A program made the translations under genes and the position numbers. A stretch of 12,234 nt of DNA from DASTCC01 sp035711465 (GTDB taxonomy: Bacteria > Acidobacteriota > Vicinamibacteria > Vicinamibacterales > SCN-69-37), in contig DASTCC010000476.1 of NCBI GenBank assembly GCA_035711465.1, positions 1 to 12,234 on the forward strand, in the 5' to 3' direction. A model generated the notes under the pieces. The model was not told the origin of the DNA. It worked only from the letters and a program-made list of their open reading frames with translations, and did not search any database. Within the stretch, counting starts at the first letter, position 1. The number at the start of each line of letters is the position of its first letter. Below, piece after piece: positions 1 through 6,738 of the stretch.

Positions 1-2
1 GC

Positions 3-1658
3 CCTCTGCCGGCCGCCGCCGTGGCGTTCTACGTGGCGCCGCCGCCGAACGTCAGTCCGACGTCCAACGGCTCGGACGGGCACGGCGGCATGCTCTCGCC
101 GGACGGCCGGCACTTCGCGTTCAGCGGCGTCGATCGCAGCACCGGCGAGATCGCGATCTACGTCCGCGCGATGAGCGTCGTCGACACCCGCAAGATTCCG
201 GGAACCGAGCACGGACTCTATCCGTTCTGGTCGCCGAACAACCGCTCGATCGCGTTCTACGCGGCTGGCAAGCTGAAACGGGTCGACATCGATGGCCAGG
301 CGCTCCAGGTCATCTGCGACGCCCGCACTGGCGGATGGGGCGGCTCGTGGAACGCCGAAGACGTCATCGTCGCCGGCCTGGACGATCCCGGGCCGCTCAT
401 GAAGGTGTCGGCTCGGGGCGGCACGCCCGAACCTGCGACGCGACTTCAGGTCAACGAAGAGGACCACGATTTCCCGCAGTTCCTTCCAGACCAGCGTCAT
501 TTTCTGTACACCGCCTGGGGCAACGACGCCATAGGCCAGGGCGCGGCGTTCGTTGGCTCGCTCGATTCGACGGACCAGGTGCTGGTCCGGCACGACATGA
601 GCGACCCGCCGAGCTATTCGGATCCCGGCCAGCTCGTGTTCATTCGCAAACGGACGTTGATGGCCCAGCCGTTCGACCTGGGGACGCTGAAGCTGCAGGG
701 CGAGCCGGTGCCGCTCGTCACGCCGGCCCGCGGACCGGTCGTCGCTTCGGCGTCGGGTGCGCTGGCCTACGTCACGAGCGCTTCGAAATCTGATCGCCGC
801 GTCTTCTGGATCGACGAGCGTGGCGGTGACGAACGAGCGGCGATGCCCGCGGGGTACGTGGCCGACACGGCGGTCTCTCCGGACGGATCGATGGTCGCGT
901 ACGCGAAGAAGGACTCAGAGACGAGCACCGCGGACATCTGGATTCGCGACCTGGCCAGCGGCGGCGATCGCCGGCTGACGTTCGATCCGGCCGAGGACGT
1001 CTCGCCCGTCTGGTCGCCCGACAGCCAGACCATCGTCTTCGCCTCGAACCGCAGGGGCGGGACCGCGCTCTACCGCAAGCCGGCGAGCGGCGCCGGCGAG
1101 GAGGCGCCGATCTCGCCGGCGACGACGGCATCGCAGCTGCTCGTGTCGCAGTGGCATCCGACGGCCGGCATCGTCTACTACGGCGGCGTGCCGTCCTGGG
1201 ATCTGCTGCTGCTCGGGCCGGACAAGACGACGACGCGGCTGGTCGCGACGCCCGCCAGTGAAGGGCGCGGTGTCATCTCGCCCGACGGTCGCTGGCTCGC
1301 GTACGACGCCCGCGAGACGTCGCGCTTCGAGATCTACGTGACGACGATGCCGCCGTCGGCCGGCAAGTGGATGGCGACGACACAGGGCGGCGCCGAACCG
1401 CGCTGGTCGAAGGACGGCAAACAGCTCTTCTACATCAGTTCGGTGACCGGCGCGCTGATGGCGATGGACGTGTCGATCGCCGGCACGCCGGCGTTCGGCC
1501 TGCCCCGACGCGTCCATCCGGGCCCGATCGATTGGGGCTGGTTCTCCAGCCACACCTACGACGTCGATCCGAAGACGGGGCGCCTGCTCATCACAGTCGC
1601 GAACCAGCCGGGCGAACTGACCGTGCTGCTCAACTGGCGCTCGCTGCTCGCGCGCTGA
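3..1658 (+). CDS. PD40/TolB-like beta-propeller protein, C-terminal part (probable kinase-fused type)
   Basis: The frame is open to the left edge, so the gene is 5'-truncated. The first visible codons (LPAAAVAFYVAPPP) look like the end of a transmembrane helix leading out of the membrane. What follows is a beta-propeller built from PD40-type repeats. Counting from the GTG at 21, they include LSPDGRHFAF (25-34), FWSPNNRSIAF (69-79), VSPDGSMVAY (285-294), VWSPDSQTIVF (330-340), ISPDGRWLAY (419-428) and RWSKDGKQLF (461-470). The C-terminus ends in ELTVLLNW, which in my recall is typical of acidobacterial Ser/Thr kinases that carry a PD40 sensor domain after one membrane helix. The kinase half would lie outside the window, so that assignment is inferred. 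It could instead be a stand-alone membrane-anchored TolB-like protein. The GTG at 21 is an unlikely start because it falls inside the helix. The stop is TGA 1656-1658, only 10 bp before the oppositely oriented stop of a gene remnant. Confidence 0.85.
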   Translation, partial: PLPAAAVAFYVAPPPNVSPTSNGSDGHGGMLSPDGRHFAFSGVDRSTGEIAIYVRAMSVVDTRKIPGTEHGLYPFWSPNNRSIAFYAAGKLKRVDIDGQALQVICDARTGGWGGSWNAEDVIVAGLDDPGPLMKVSARGGTPEPATRLQVNEEDHDFPQFLPDQRHFLYTAWGNDAIGQGAAFVGSLDSTDQVLVRHDMSDPPSYSDPGQLVFIRKRTLMAQPFDLGTLKLQGEPVPLVTPARGPVVASASGALAYVTSASKSDRRVFWIDERGGDERAAMPAGYVADTAVSPDGSMVAYAKKDSETSTADIWIRDLASGGDRRLTFDPAEDVSPVWSPDSQTIVFASNRRGGTALYRKPASGAGEEAPISPATTASQLLVSQWHPTAGIVYYGGVPSWDLLLLGPDKTTTRLVATPASEGRGVISPDGRWLAYDARETSRFEIYVTTMPPSAGKWMATTQGGAEPRWSKDGKQLFYISSVTGALMAMDVSIAGTPAFGLPRRVHPGPIDWGWFSSHTYDVDPKTGRLLITVANQPGELTVLLNWRSLLAR

Positions 1659-1668
1659 GCGAGGCTGC

Positions 1669-1866
1669 TCAGCTGATTACGATTGCCGTGCCGGGTGTCG
1701 ACTCGTTGTCCGCGGTGTCGACGGCAATCACGGCGATGTGGTTCGTGACCCCGTACTCGACTTCCACCGGCGCCGTCGTCTGGCCCTCGACGACGGCGGT
1801 CAGCACGCCGTTGAGGTAGACGTCGTCGCGGATCAGCGAGGCGGGCGCGCGATCGTCGGGATCGGC
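1669..1866 (-). pseudogene. C-terminal remnant of an Fn3/Ig-like domain protein
   Basis: Read on the minus strand, a frame ending at TGA (1671-1669) gives a sensible protein tail with no usual start codon far enough upstream for a full gene. Segments in order include DDVYLNGVLTAVVEG, VEVEYGVTNHIAVIAVDTAD and NESTPGTAIVIS. The alternation of Val/Ile with polar residues, and the pattern Y.V-x-AVD-x-A-x-NES near the end, are those of the last strands of a fibronectin type III or bacterial Ig-like domain, as found at the C-terminus of many secreted proteins. Upstream the match fades at about 1866, exactly where permease-like sequence begins on the opposite strand, and the frame reaches a stop at 1902-1900. 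I read this as the 3' end of a former gene cut off by a deletion or rearrangement. The family assignment is by eye and moderate; the coding character is stronger than the name. Confidence 0.5.
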
Positions 1867-2206
1867 CGGCCGCGATCGGCCTGTACGGCCTGGTGTCGTT
1901 CACGACCGCGACGCGGAGGCGCGAGTTCGGCATCCGCCTCGCCCTCGGCGCGCGGCCCTCCGATCTGCTCCGGCTGGCGCTCGGCGAGGGCGTGCGTCTC
2001 GCGATGGTCGGGCTCGTGGCCGGCCTCATCGTTGCCGCGTCGACGAGCTCGGTCCTCGGATCGCTGCTCTTCGGCGTGACGCCGACCGATGGCCTCACGT
2101 TCGCCGCGATCGCCGTCGTCCTGCTCGGCGTGTCGATTCGGCGAGCATGGTCCCGGCCCGCCGCGCCGCCCGCGTCGATCCGGCGTCGCCTATCCGCCTG
2201 GAATGA
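1866..2206 (+). pseudogene. ADOP-type MacB/FtsX permease, C-terminal remnant with frameshift
   Basis: From about 1866 the plus strand reads AAIGLYGLVSF, then RRREFGIRLALGARPSDLLR, then LVAGLIVAAS and SLLFGVTPTDGLTFAAIAVV. This is the usual end of a MacB/FtsX-fold permease of the acidobacterial duplicated orphan permease (ADOP) type: membrane helix, cytoplasmic 'REFGIRLALGA' loop, helix, 'LLFGV.PTD' loop and last helix. After ATT at 2136-2138 the frame is lost. The expected tail ASMVPARRAARVDPASPIRLE resumes in another frame at 2141 and stops at TGA 2204-2206. The residue count fits a single lost base near 2139. Everything before AAIGLYG (the periplasmic domain and first helices, several hundred residues) is missing and replaced by an unrelated minus-strand remnant. 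With no N-terminus and a shifted frame, it cannot make a working permease. Confidence 0.8.
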
Positions 2207-2358
2207 CGGCGCGCCTGGTGGTCGGCGTCTCGACGGCGTCGCTTCGCGTCGAAACGGCGGCGGCCGTGGTATTGATGGCCGCGGCCGCGATCGCCGCCTG
2301 GATTCCGGCGCGCCGGGCGCGGCGGGTGAATACAGTCGCGGCACTGCGGGGCGATTGA
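2203..2358 (+). pseudogene. second permease C-terminal remnant
   Basis: Immediately after the stop of the first permease tail, in a third frame, the plus strand encodes RLVVGVSTASLRVETAAAVV, then LMAAAAIAAWIPARRARRVN and TVAALRGD, ending in TGA 2356-2358. This repeats the layout of the preceding tail: a 'LLFGVS.TD' type loop, the last membrane helix, then the basic P-A-R-R-A-x-R-V-x-x-x-x-A-L-R cytoplasmic end of MacB/FtsX permeases. It differs in sequence from the first tail, so it comes from a paralogous gene rather than a recent local duplication. An ATG at 2203-2205 overlaps the previous TGA (ATGA), but a 51-residue product would be a single helix lacking every other part of the family, so translation as a functional protein is unlikely. 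The simplest reading is that two tandem permease genes lost the segment between them. Confidence 0.7.
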
Positions 2359-2476
2359 CGGCCCGATCCTAAAGCGCGGGGCGGCGCTCGAACGACGCGT
2401 CCTCGCCGGCGAGACGCCTCGGCGCCGCGCCGCTCGCGAACCGGAATCCGGCCACCGCGATCCGCTCCGTTCATTG

Positions 2477-2614
2477 ACGTTTGGGCCCGCCAACCGGAGT
2501 GGCGTCTATCTCGTGTACGCGATGACCGTCATTGCCGACGGCGAGGGCTATTCCTACGGGTACCAGCAGCGACTGTCGCGTGCCTTTCGCGTCAGCGGCG
2601 TGCTGAAACCGTAG
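2477..2614 (+). pseudogene. C-terminal remnant of a second PD40-propeller protein
   Basis: In the frame ending at TAG 2612-2614 the plus strand reads GVYLVYAMTVIADGEGYSYG followed by YQQRLSRAFRVSGVLKP. The pattern ADG-x-x-YSY-x-x-x-RLS-x-x-x-x-V-x-G-x-LK matches, as I recall it, the closing strand of one class of acidobacterial PD40 proteins and kinases (typically '.DG..YAYSY.R.LS.LYLV.GLK'). It is a different class from the propeller at the left of the window, which ends in LTVLLNW. The frame stays open upstream past 2360, but nothing between about 2359 and 2476 is recognisable. The gene therefore survives only as its last 35-45 codons. A 7-bp-stem hairpin begins 8 nt after the stop, where a terminator would be expected, which supports this being a genuine former gene end. 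Confidence 0.45.
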
Positions 2615-2621
2615 GAACGAC

Positions 2622-2638
2622 CCGGCGGCGACCGCCGG
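2622..2638 (+). terminator. short hairpin after the PD40 remnant
   Basis: CCGGCGG-CGA-CCGCCGG is a perfect 7-bp stem with a 3-nt loop, starting 8 nt after the TAG of the PD40 tail. Only two T residues follow, so it is not a textbook intrinsic terminator. Its position right after a gene end and before the next gene's promoter fits a terminator or 3'-end stabiliser left from the lost gene. Confidence 0.4.
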
Positions 2639-2661
2639 TTGCGGGCGGACCGACGATGTCC

Positions 2662-2667
2662 TAGTCT
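2662..2667 (+). promoter_or_regulatory. candidate -10 box, leaderless start of the amidohydrolase
   Basis: TAGTCT lies 6 nt before the ATG at 2674, so transcription would begin at or next to the A of the start codon. No Shine-Dalgarno sequence is present between 2640 and 2673. A TANNNT box at this distance is the arrangement expected for leaderless mRNAs. TTGCGG (2639-2644) sits 17 nt upstream as a weak -35 candidate. This is inferred from spacing only. Confidence 0.45.
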
Positions 2668-2673
2668 TCCCGC

Positions 2674-4425
2674 ATGAAACCCGCCCGACTGGCCCACGCG
2701 GCGCTGCTCGTCGCGACGGTTGCTCTTCCTATCGCTGGCCAGCAGACGCCGGCGTCTTTCGATCTGCTGATTCGTCACGGCCGCGTGCTGGACGGCACCG
2801 GCAATCCGTGGTTCCCCGCGGACATCGGCGTGCGCGACGGCCGCATCATCTTCGTTGGCCGCGCCGCCGGCGACGCGAAGGCCACACGTGTGATCGATGC
2901 CGCGGGCAAGTACGTCTCGCCGGGCTTCATCGACATTCACTCGCACGCTGACGACGGCTCGAGTCCGCGCGGCGGGTTCCGGGACGCGAACGCGCAGATT
3001 CGCGCGGCGCCGAATCTCGTCACGCAAGGGATCACGACCGTCGTCGTCAACCAGGACGGCCGATCGCCGTGGCCGATTCGCGAGCAGCGCGACCAGATCG
3101 TCAAGAACACGATCGGCCCGAACACGATGCTGCTCGTCGGGCACGGCGCGGTGCGGCGGCAGGTGATGGGGAACGACACCCGGCGTCCGGCGACCGCGGA
3201 CGAAGTGGCGAAGATGCGCGCGCTCGTGCGTCAGGCCCTCGAGGAAGGCGCGGTCGGGATGTCCGCCGGTCTCGAGTACGAGCCCGGCCGATGGAGCATG
3301 ACGGACGAGCTGGTCGAGCTCGCGAAGGAGCTTCCGGCCGTCGACGGCGTCTACATCTCACACGAGCGCAGCGAGGGCAGCGATCCGCTCTGGTACGTGC
3401 CAAGCCAGGACGGCCCGGGGCCGCCGACGCTCCTCGACGCCGTGCGGGAGACGATCCGCATCGGCGAGGAGAGCGGCGCGCGCGTCGTGGCTTCGCACAT
3501 CAAGGCGAAGGGCGCCAACTACTGGGGATCGAGCGGCGCGGCCGTGAGCCTGATCGAGCGCGCGCGCGAGCGCGGCGTCGACGTCTGGGCCGATCAGTAT
3601 CCGTATCCGACGAGCGGCACCGATGGATCGACCGTGCTGATACCGGCGTGGTCCACGCGCGCCGCGTCGGGTGGTGGACGGGGCGGCGGCCGCGGCGACG
3701 TGAGCGGCGCCGGACGCGGCGCCGGTCAGCCGTCGATGAGCCGTGCCGAAGCGCTGCGCGCGACGCTGGCCGATCCGTCGCTGGCACGGCAGGTCCGGTC
3801 CGACATCGCGCACGAGATCGCCCGGCGCGGCGGCGCGGATCAGGTCGTCATCTTCGACTACACCGACAAGGCGCTCTACGGGAAGTCGCTGGCGGAGATC
3901 GCGCGGCTCTGGAAGATCGATCCGGTCGAAGCCGCGATCCAGATTCAGATGGAAGGCCTGCCCAATCGCGCCGGCGGCGCGCGCATGCGGGGCTTCTCGA
4001 TGGACGAGCGCGACATGGAGCTGTTCGCCAGGCAGCCGTGGATCGCGACCTCGACCGACGCCGGCATCGCGCTGCCGACCGACGGCCCGACGACGCACGC
4101 GCGCTTCTACGGCAGCTTCCCGCGCAAGATCCGGCACTACGCGATCGAGCGCGGCGCGATCACGCTCGAGCATGCGATCCGATCGTCGACCTCGCTGCCG
4201 GCGCGGATCATGGGATTGACTGATCGCGGCCTGATCCGCGAGGGCATGGCCGCCGACCTCGTCGTCTTCGACTTGAACACGATTCGCGACAAGGCGACGT
4301 TCTTCGAGCCGCACCAGTACTCGGAGGGCGTCGACTACGTGTTCGTCAACGGCGTCGCCGTCGTCGACGGATCGAAGATCACGTGGGCGCTGCCGGGGCA
4401 GGTGATGTCGGGCCGGGAGCGGTGA
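2674..4425 (+). CDS. exported D-aminoacylase-like amidohydrolase
   Basis: This 583-residue protein of the amidohydrolase superfamily resembles N-acyl-D-amino-acid deacylases, which hydrolyse the acyl-amide bond of N-acylated (D-)amino acids. Residues 1-22 form a signal peptide ending ALPIAG, so it acts outside the cytoplasm. The N-terminal beta-sandwich strand LLIRHGRVLDGTG (31-43) is followed by the metal motif FIDIHSHAD (85-93, His89 and His91), YISHERSEG (227-235, His230), VVASHIKAKG (271-280, His275), DQYPYPTSGT (307-316) and TSTDAG (459-464, Asp462). The last segment, MAADLVVFDLNTI (525-537), is the usual closing strand. Where classic D-aminoacylases have a metal-bridging Cys (G-x-CG-x-S), this one reads NQDGRS (126-131), so that ligand is not a Cys. 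Residues 332-352 are a Gly/Arg-rich insert. The substrate is not determined by the sequence; a dipeptidase or another amide substrate is possible. Its stop is 7 bp from the convergent DUF885 stop. Confidence 0.85.
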   Translation: MKPARLAHAALLVATVALPIAGQQTPASFDLLIRHGRVLDGTGNPWFPADIGVRDGRIIFVGRAAGDAKATRVIDAAGKYVSPGFIDIHSHADDGSSPRGGFRDANAQIRAAPNLVTQGITTVVVNQDGRSPWPIREQRDQIVKNTIGPNTMLLVGHGAVRRQVMGNDTRRPATADEVAKMRALVRQALEEGAVGMSAGLEYEPGRWSMTDELVELAKELPAVDGVYISHERSEGSDPLWYVPSQDGPGPPTLLDAVRETIRIGEESGARVVASHIKAKGANYWGSSGAAVSLIERARERGVDVWADQYPYPTSGTDGSTVLIPAWSTRAASGGGRGGGRGDVSGAGRGAGQPSMSRAEALRATLADPSLARQVRSDIAHEIARRGGADQVVIFDYTDKALYGKSLAEIARLWKIDPVEAAIQIQMEGLPNRAGGARMRGFSMDERDMELFARQPWIATSTDAGIALPTDGPTTHARFYGSFPRKIRHYAIERGAITLEHAIRSSTSLPARIMGLTDRGLIREGMAADLVVFDLNTIRDKATFFEPHQYSEGVDYVFVNGVAVVDGSKITWALPGQVMSGRER

Positions 4426-4432
4426 ACGCTCG

Positions 4433-6661
4433 CTACTTCAGCTCGCCGTAGAACTTCCAGTTGATGTCCATGTCGCGCGTCAGCTTCTCGCGCGTGACCG
4501 CGAGCCGGATCAGCGCCATCGGCATGTTGCCCTGCCGCATGATCTCGTCGTGGAACTGCTTGTTGCTCATGATGCCGCCGTCGACGAGCTGGCGGCGCAG
4601 GCCGCGCAGCTGCAGGCCGCCGAGCAGGTACGCCGCCTGATAGAGCGGCTGATTCTGATACTGCGGCGATTCGAACGAGCGCCGCACTTCGGCCATCGCG
4701 TTGTCGCGCTCGTGTCCGACCTTCTCGACGAGGAAGTCGACCGCCTGGCCCGGCGTCCAGTCGCCCATGTGGAAGTTGAGCGAGAAGATGATCCGCGCGC
4801 AGCGGTGCATCCGCCAGAACAGCGCGCCGATCCTCTGCTCCGGCGTCGTGTTGAAGCCGAGCTCGTACATCGTCAGCTCCCAGTAGAGCGGCCAGCCCTC
4901 GCCGTAGAACGGCCCGCCGCTCGTGAGGCTCGGGCGATAGTCGCGATACCGCGACGTCAGGTAGCCGACGAGATTGTGGCCGGGGATCATCTCGTGGAAC
5001 GCGGTCGCGTGCGAGAAGCCGGGGTTGTTGCCGCGCATGCTCTGCATCCGGGCGTCGAATTCCATCGTGTTCGTCGGATACGACACCAGGATGTGATCGC
5101 CGCCGAGGAAGAACGGCGACGTCAGCTGCGCCTGCGGCGACAGCATCGTCATGTGCTGCGACTCGGCGGCGACGGCGGGCACGGTGATCAGGTCGTGCGT
5201 GCGCAGATACGCAACCGCCTCTTCGAGGAGGCCCATGATCATGCGGGGCTGACCGCCGGGCGGCACCGCGGTCTGCTTGACGTGCTCGAGCGCCTTCTTC
5301 CAGTCGTCGCCGTAGCCGAGCTCGCGCGACGCCTTGCGCATCTCGTTCTCGCACCACAGGAACTCCTGGTTGGCGAGCGTGATCAGCTGCTCCGGTGTGT
5401 ACGGAATCATGTTGTCGCGCAGGTCCGAGATCAGTCCGTCGCGGCCGCGCGGCTTGCCCTGGATCTTCGAGTCGTCGGGCCGGAACGCCGGACCGGGCGC
5501 GATCGTCTCGGTCTCGTGCGTGATGTCGGTCTCGGCGCGCCACTTCATGTACAGGTAGTCGACCTGCGCGTTGCGTGAGAGCCGATCGAAGTCGAGCGAC
5601 TGGAGCGCCGTCAGCCAAGCACGGTTGTCCCGTGTGGCGGCCGGTGTCTCCGCCGCCGGCGCCGCGCCGCCGCTGCCGCCGCGTCCCCCGCGCCCGCCGC
5701 GATTGCCTTCGGCGTTGAAGCGCGCGACGATGTCGCGCATCTCGTCCTGGGTGAGGCCGACGATTTCCTGAAGGTCCGGTACGGATGCGAATGAGGGCGC
5801 GGGTGCCGGCGCGATCGCGGCGACCGCCGCGGGCGCCGCGGGCGTCGCCGGATCGGCCACCTGCTGGCGGAGGAATCCGGCATAGTCCTGGAGCGCCTTG
5901 TCGACCTGCTCGTAGGGCATGCCCATCCACCACGTGAACATCGGGTCGTAGCCGTTGTAGAAGCTGAACCACTCGGTGATCGCGGCCCGCAGCGTGTCGG
6001 TCGCCTGCGCCGCGTTGGCGGCGATCGCGGCGTTGCGCTTCACCGGCGGGGCCGCCATGGTGGCGACGATCTGGTTCCTGACCTCGGTCAGCGTCCGGGC
6101 CGCTTCCATCGAGTTGATCTCGGCGACGCGAATGCGCGCCTCGACGAGCGCGACGAGCTTCGCCGCGAACGGCACGGCCGGCACGATCTGCGCCAGCATC
6201 AGGTTGTCGGCTTCGAGCTGGGCGAGGTTGTCGGCGATCGACTTCTTCAATCCGGCGAGATCGGAAGACGCCGCCGGCGATAGCGTCGAGGTCTGGAGCC
6301 GGCCGAGCGCGGTCTGCCAGTCGAGATCGAAACGCTTGAGGCGCGCGAGGCGCGCCGCCGAGATCTGGACGGGCGTCGGCGGCGGCGAGGCCGGCGCCGG
6401 AGTAGCCGCGGCGGCGCCGCGGCCGCGGCCGCCGCGTCCGCCCGGCATGTTGAAGCCGCCGGGGCCAGCGTAGTTGGTGTTGAGGGTGCGGCGGTCGGCG
6501 TCGTAGCGCGTGACGACGAGCCGCATCTCGCTCCCGGGCCTGGCCAGCAGCGGCTTGAGATCCTGCGGCACGGCCTGTCCCTGCGCGAGCAGGGCGGCGC
6601 CGACGGGGGCGAGCACGCTGAAGAAGCAGGCAACTACTACCGCTGATCGTCGCGAACGCAT
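4433..6661 (-). CDS. exported DUF885 protein, putative metallopeptidase
   Basis: This 742-residue protein has a signal sequence (residues 1-28, ending AALLAQG). The C-terminal half is a DUF885 domain with the zinc-peptidase-like motif HEMIPGH (His556, Glu557, His562) and a downstream GEGWPLYWE segment (from 587) whose Glu588 is the likely third ligand. DUF885 proteins are generally read as metal-dependent carboxypeptidase-like enzymes, but the substrate is unknown. The N-terminal 350 residues are mostly helical and are broken by two low-complexity linkers: Gly/Arg then Ala/Pro at 73-97, and an Ala/Pro stretch (271-289) followed by Gly/Arg at 319-332. Family members are commonly about 550-620 residues, so this one is long because of the N-terminal region. 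I chose the ATG at 6661-6659 because GGAGGAG lies 9 nt upstream and the signal peptide follows at once. The longer frame running up to 7264 overlaps the SGNH gene and is not real. It lies 77 bp downstream of that gene, probably in one operon. Confidence 0.85.
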   Translation of the reverse strand: MRSRRSAVVVACFFSVLAPVGAALLAQGQAVPQDLKPLLARPGSEMRLVVTRYDADRRTLNTNYAGPGGFNMPGGRGGRGRGAAAATPAPASPPPTPVQISAARLARLKRFDLDWQTALGRLQTSTLSPAASSDLAGLKKSIADNLAQLEADNLMLAQIVPAVPFAAKLVALVEARIRVAEINSMEAARTLTEVRNQIVATMAAPPVKRNAAIAANAAQATDTLRAAITEWFSFYNGYDPMFTWWMGMPYEQVDKALQDYAGFLRQQVADPATPAAPAAVAAIAPAPAPSFASVPDLQEIVGLTQDEMRDIVARFNAEGNRGGRGGRGGSGGAAPAAETPAATRDNRAWLTALQSLDFDRLSRNAQVDYLYMKWRAETDITHETETIAPGPAFRPDDSKIQGKPRGRDGLISDLRDNMIPYTPEQLITLANQEFLWCENEMRKASRELGYGDDWKKALEHVKQTAVPPGGQPRMIMGLLEEAVAYLRTHDLITVPAVAAESQHMTMLSPQAQLTSPFFLGGDHILVSYPTNTMEFDARMQSMRGNNPGFSHATAFHEMIPGHNLVGYLTSRYRDYRPSLTSGGPFYGEGWPLYWELTMYELGFNTTPEQRIGALFWRMHRCARIIFSLNFHMGDWTPGQAVDFLVEKVGHERDNAMAEVRRSFESPQYQNQPLYQAAYLLGGLQLRGLRRQLVDGGIMSNKQFHDEIMRQGNMPMALIRLAVTREKLTRDMDINWKFYGELK

Positions 6662-6670
6662 CGGCTGAAG

Positions 6671-6677
6671 CTCCTCC
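6671..6677 (-). promoter_or_regulatory. Shine-Dalgarno deciding the DUF885 start
   Basis: On the minus strand GGAGGAG lies 9 nt before the ATG at 6661-6659. It selects this start over the much longer open frame that continues to 7264. A leader between the SGNH stop (6739) and this site shows no terminator hairpin. Confidence 0.7.
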
Positions 6678-6738
6678 GAGTTACTGCAGCCTACTTCATT
6701 CGCGGCCGATCTCCACACCTCGGACGACGCGCTCCTCC

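Noticed and set aside
1556..2344. 262-codon minus-strand open frame across the remnant cluster
   Set aside because: The translation is Arg/Pro/Ser-rich with no structure, as expected from an antisense frame of GC-rich DNA. The credible minus-strand coding frame here is a different one (1669-1866).
1893..2372. 159-codon plus-strand open frame starting in the permease tail
   Set aside because: Only its first 80 or so codons look like protein. Past 2138 it reads Arg/Pro/Ala-rich out-of-frame sequence while the true permease tail continues in another frame, so it is a frameshifted remnant and not an intact gene.
3661..3725. GGC-rich repeat in the amidohydrolase gene as a separate repeat element
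   Set aside because: It stays in frame as a Gly/Arg-rich insert and has no fixed unit length, so it is coding low complexity and not a mobile or CRISPR-like repeat.
3358..4314. 318-codon minus-strand open frame inside the amidohydrolase gene
   Set aside because: It is an Arg/Ala/Asp-rich antisense shadow. The sense strand carries the recognisable metal-binding motifs.
4550..5578. 342-codon plus-strand open frame opposite the DUF885 gene
   Set aside because: It is rich in Arg, Val, Leu and His without family motifs and is fully antisense to a gene with clear HExxPGH and SD evidence. It is a high-GC shadow.
6375..6440. GCCGCGGC-type palindromic runs as a regulatory structure
   Set aside because: They fall inside the DUF885 coding region where codons for Gly, Arg, Ala and Pro force such runs; no independent evidence of function.
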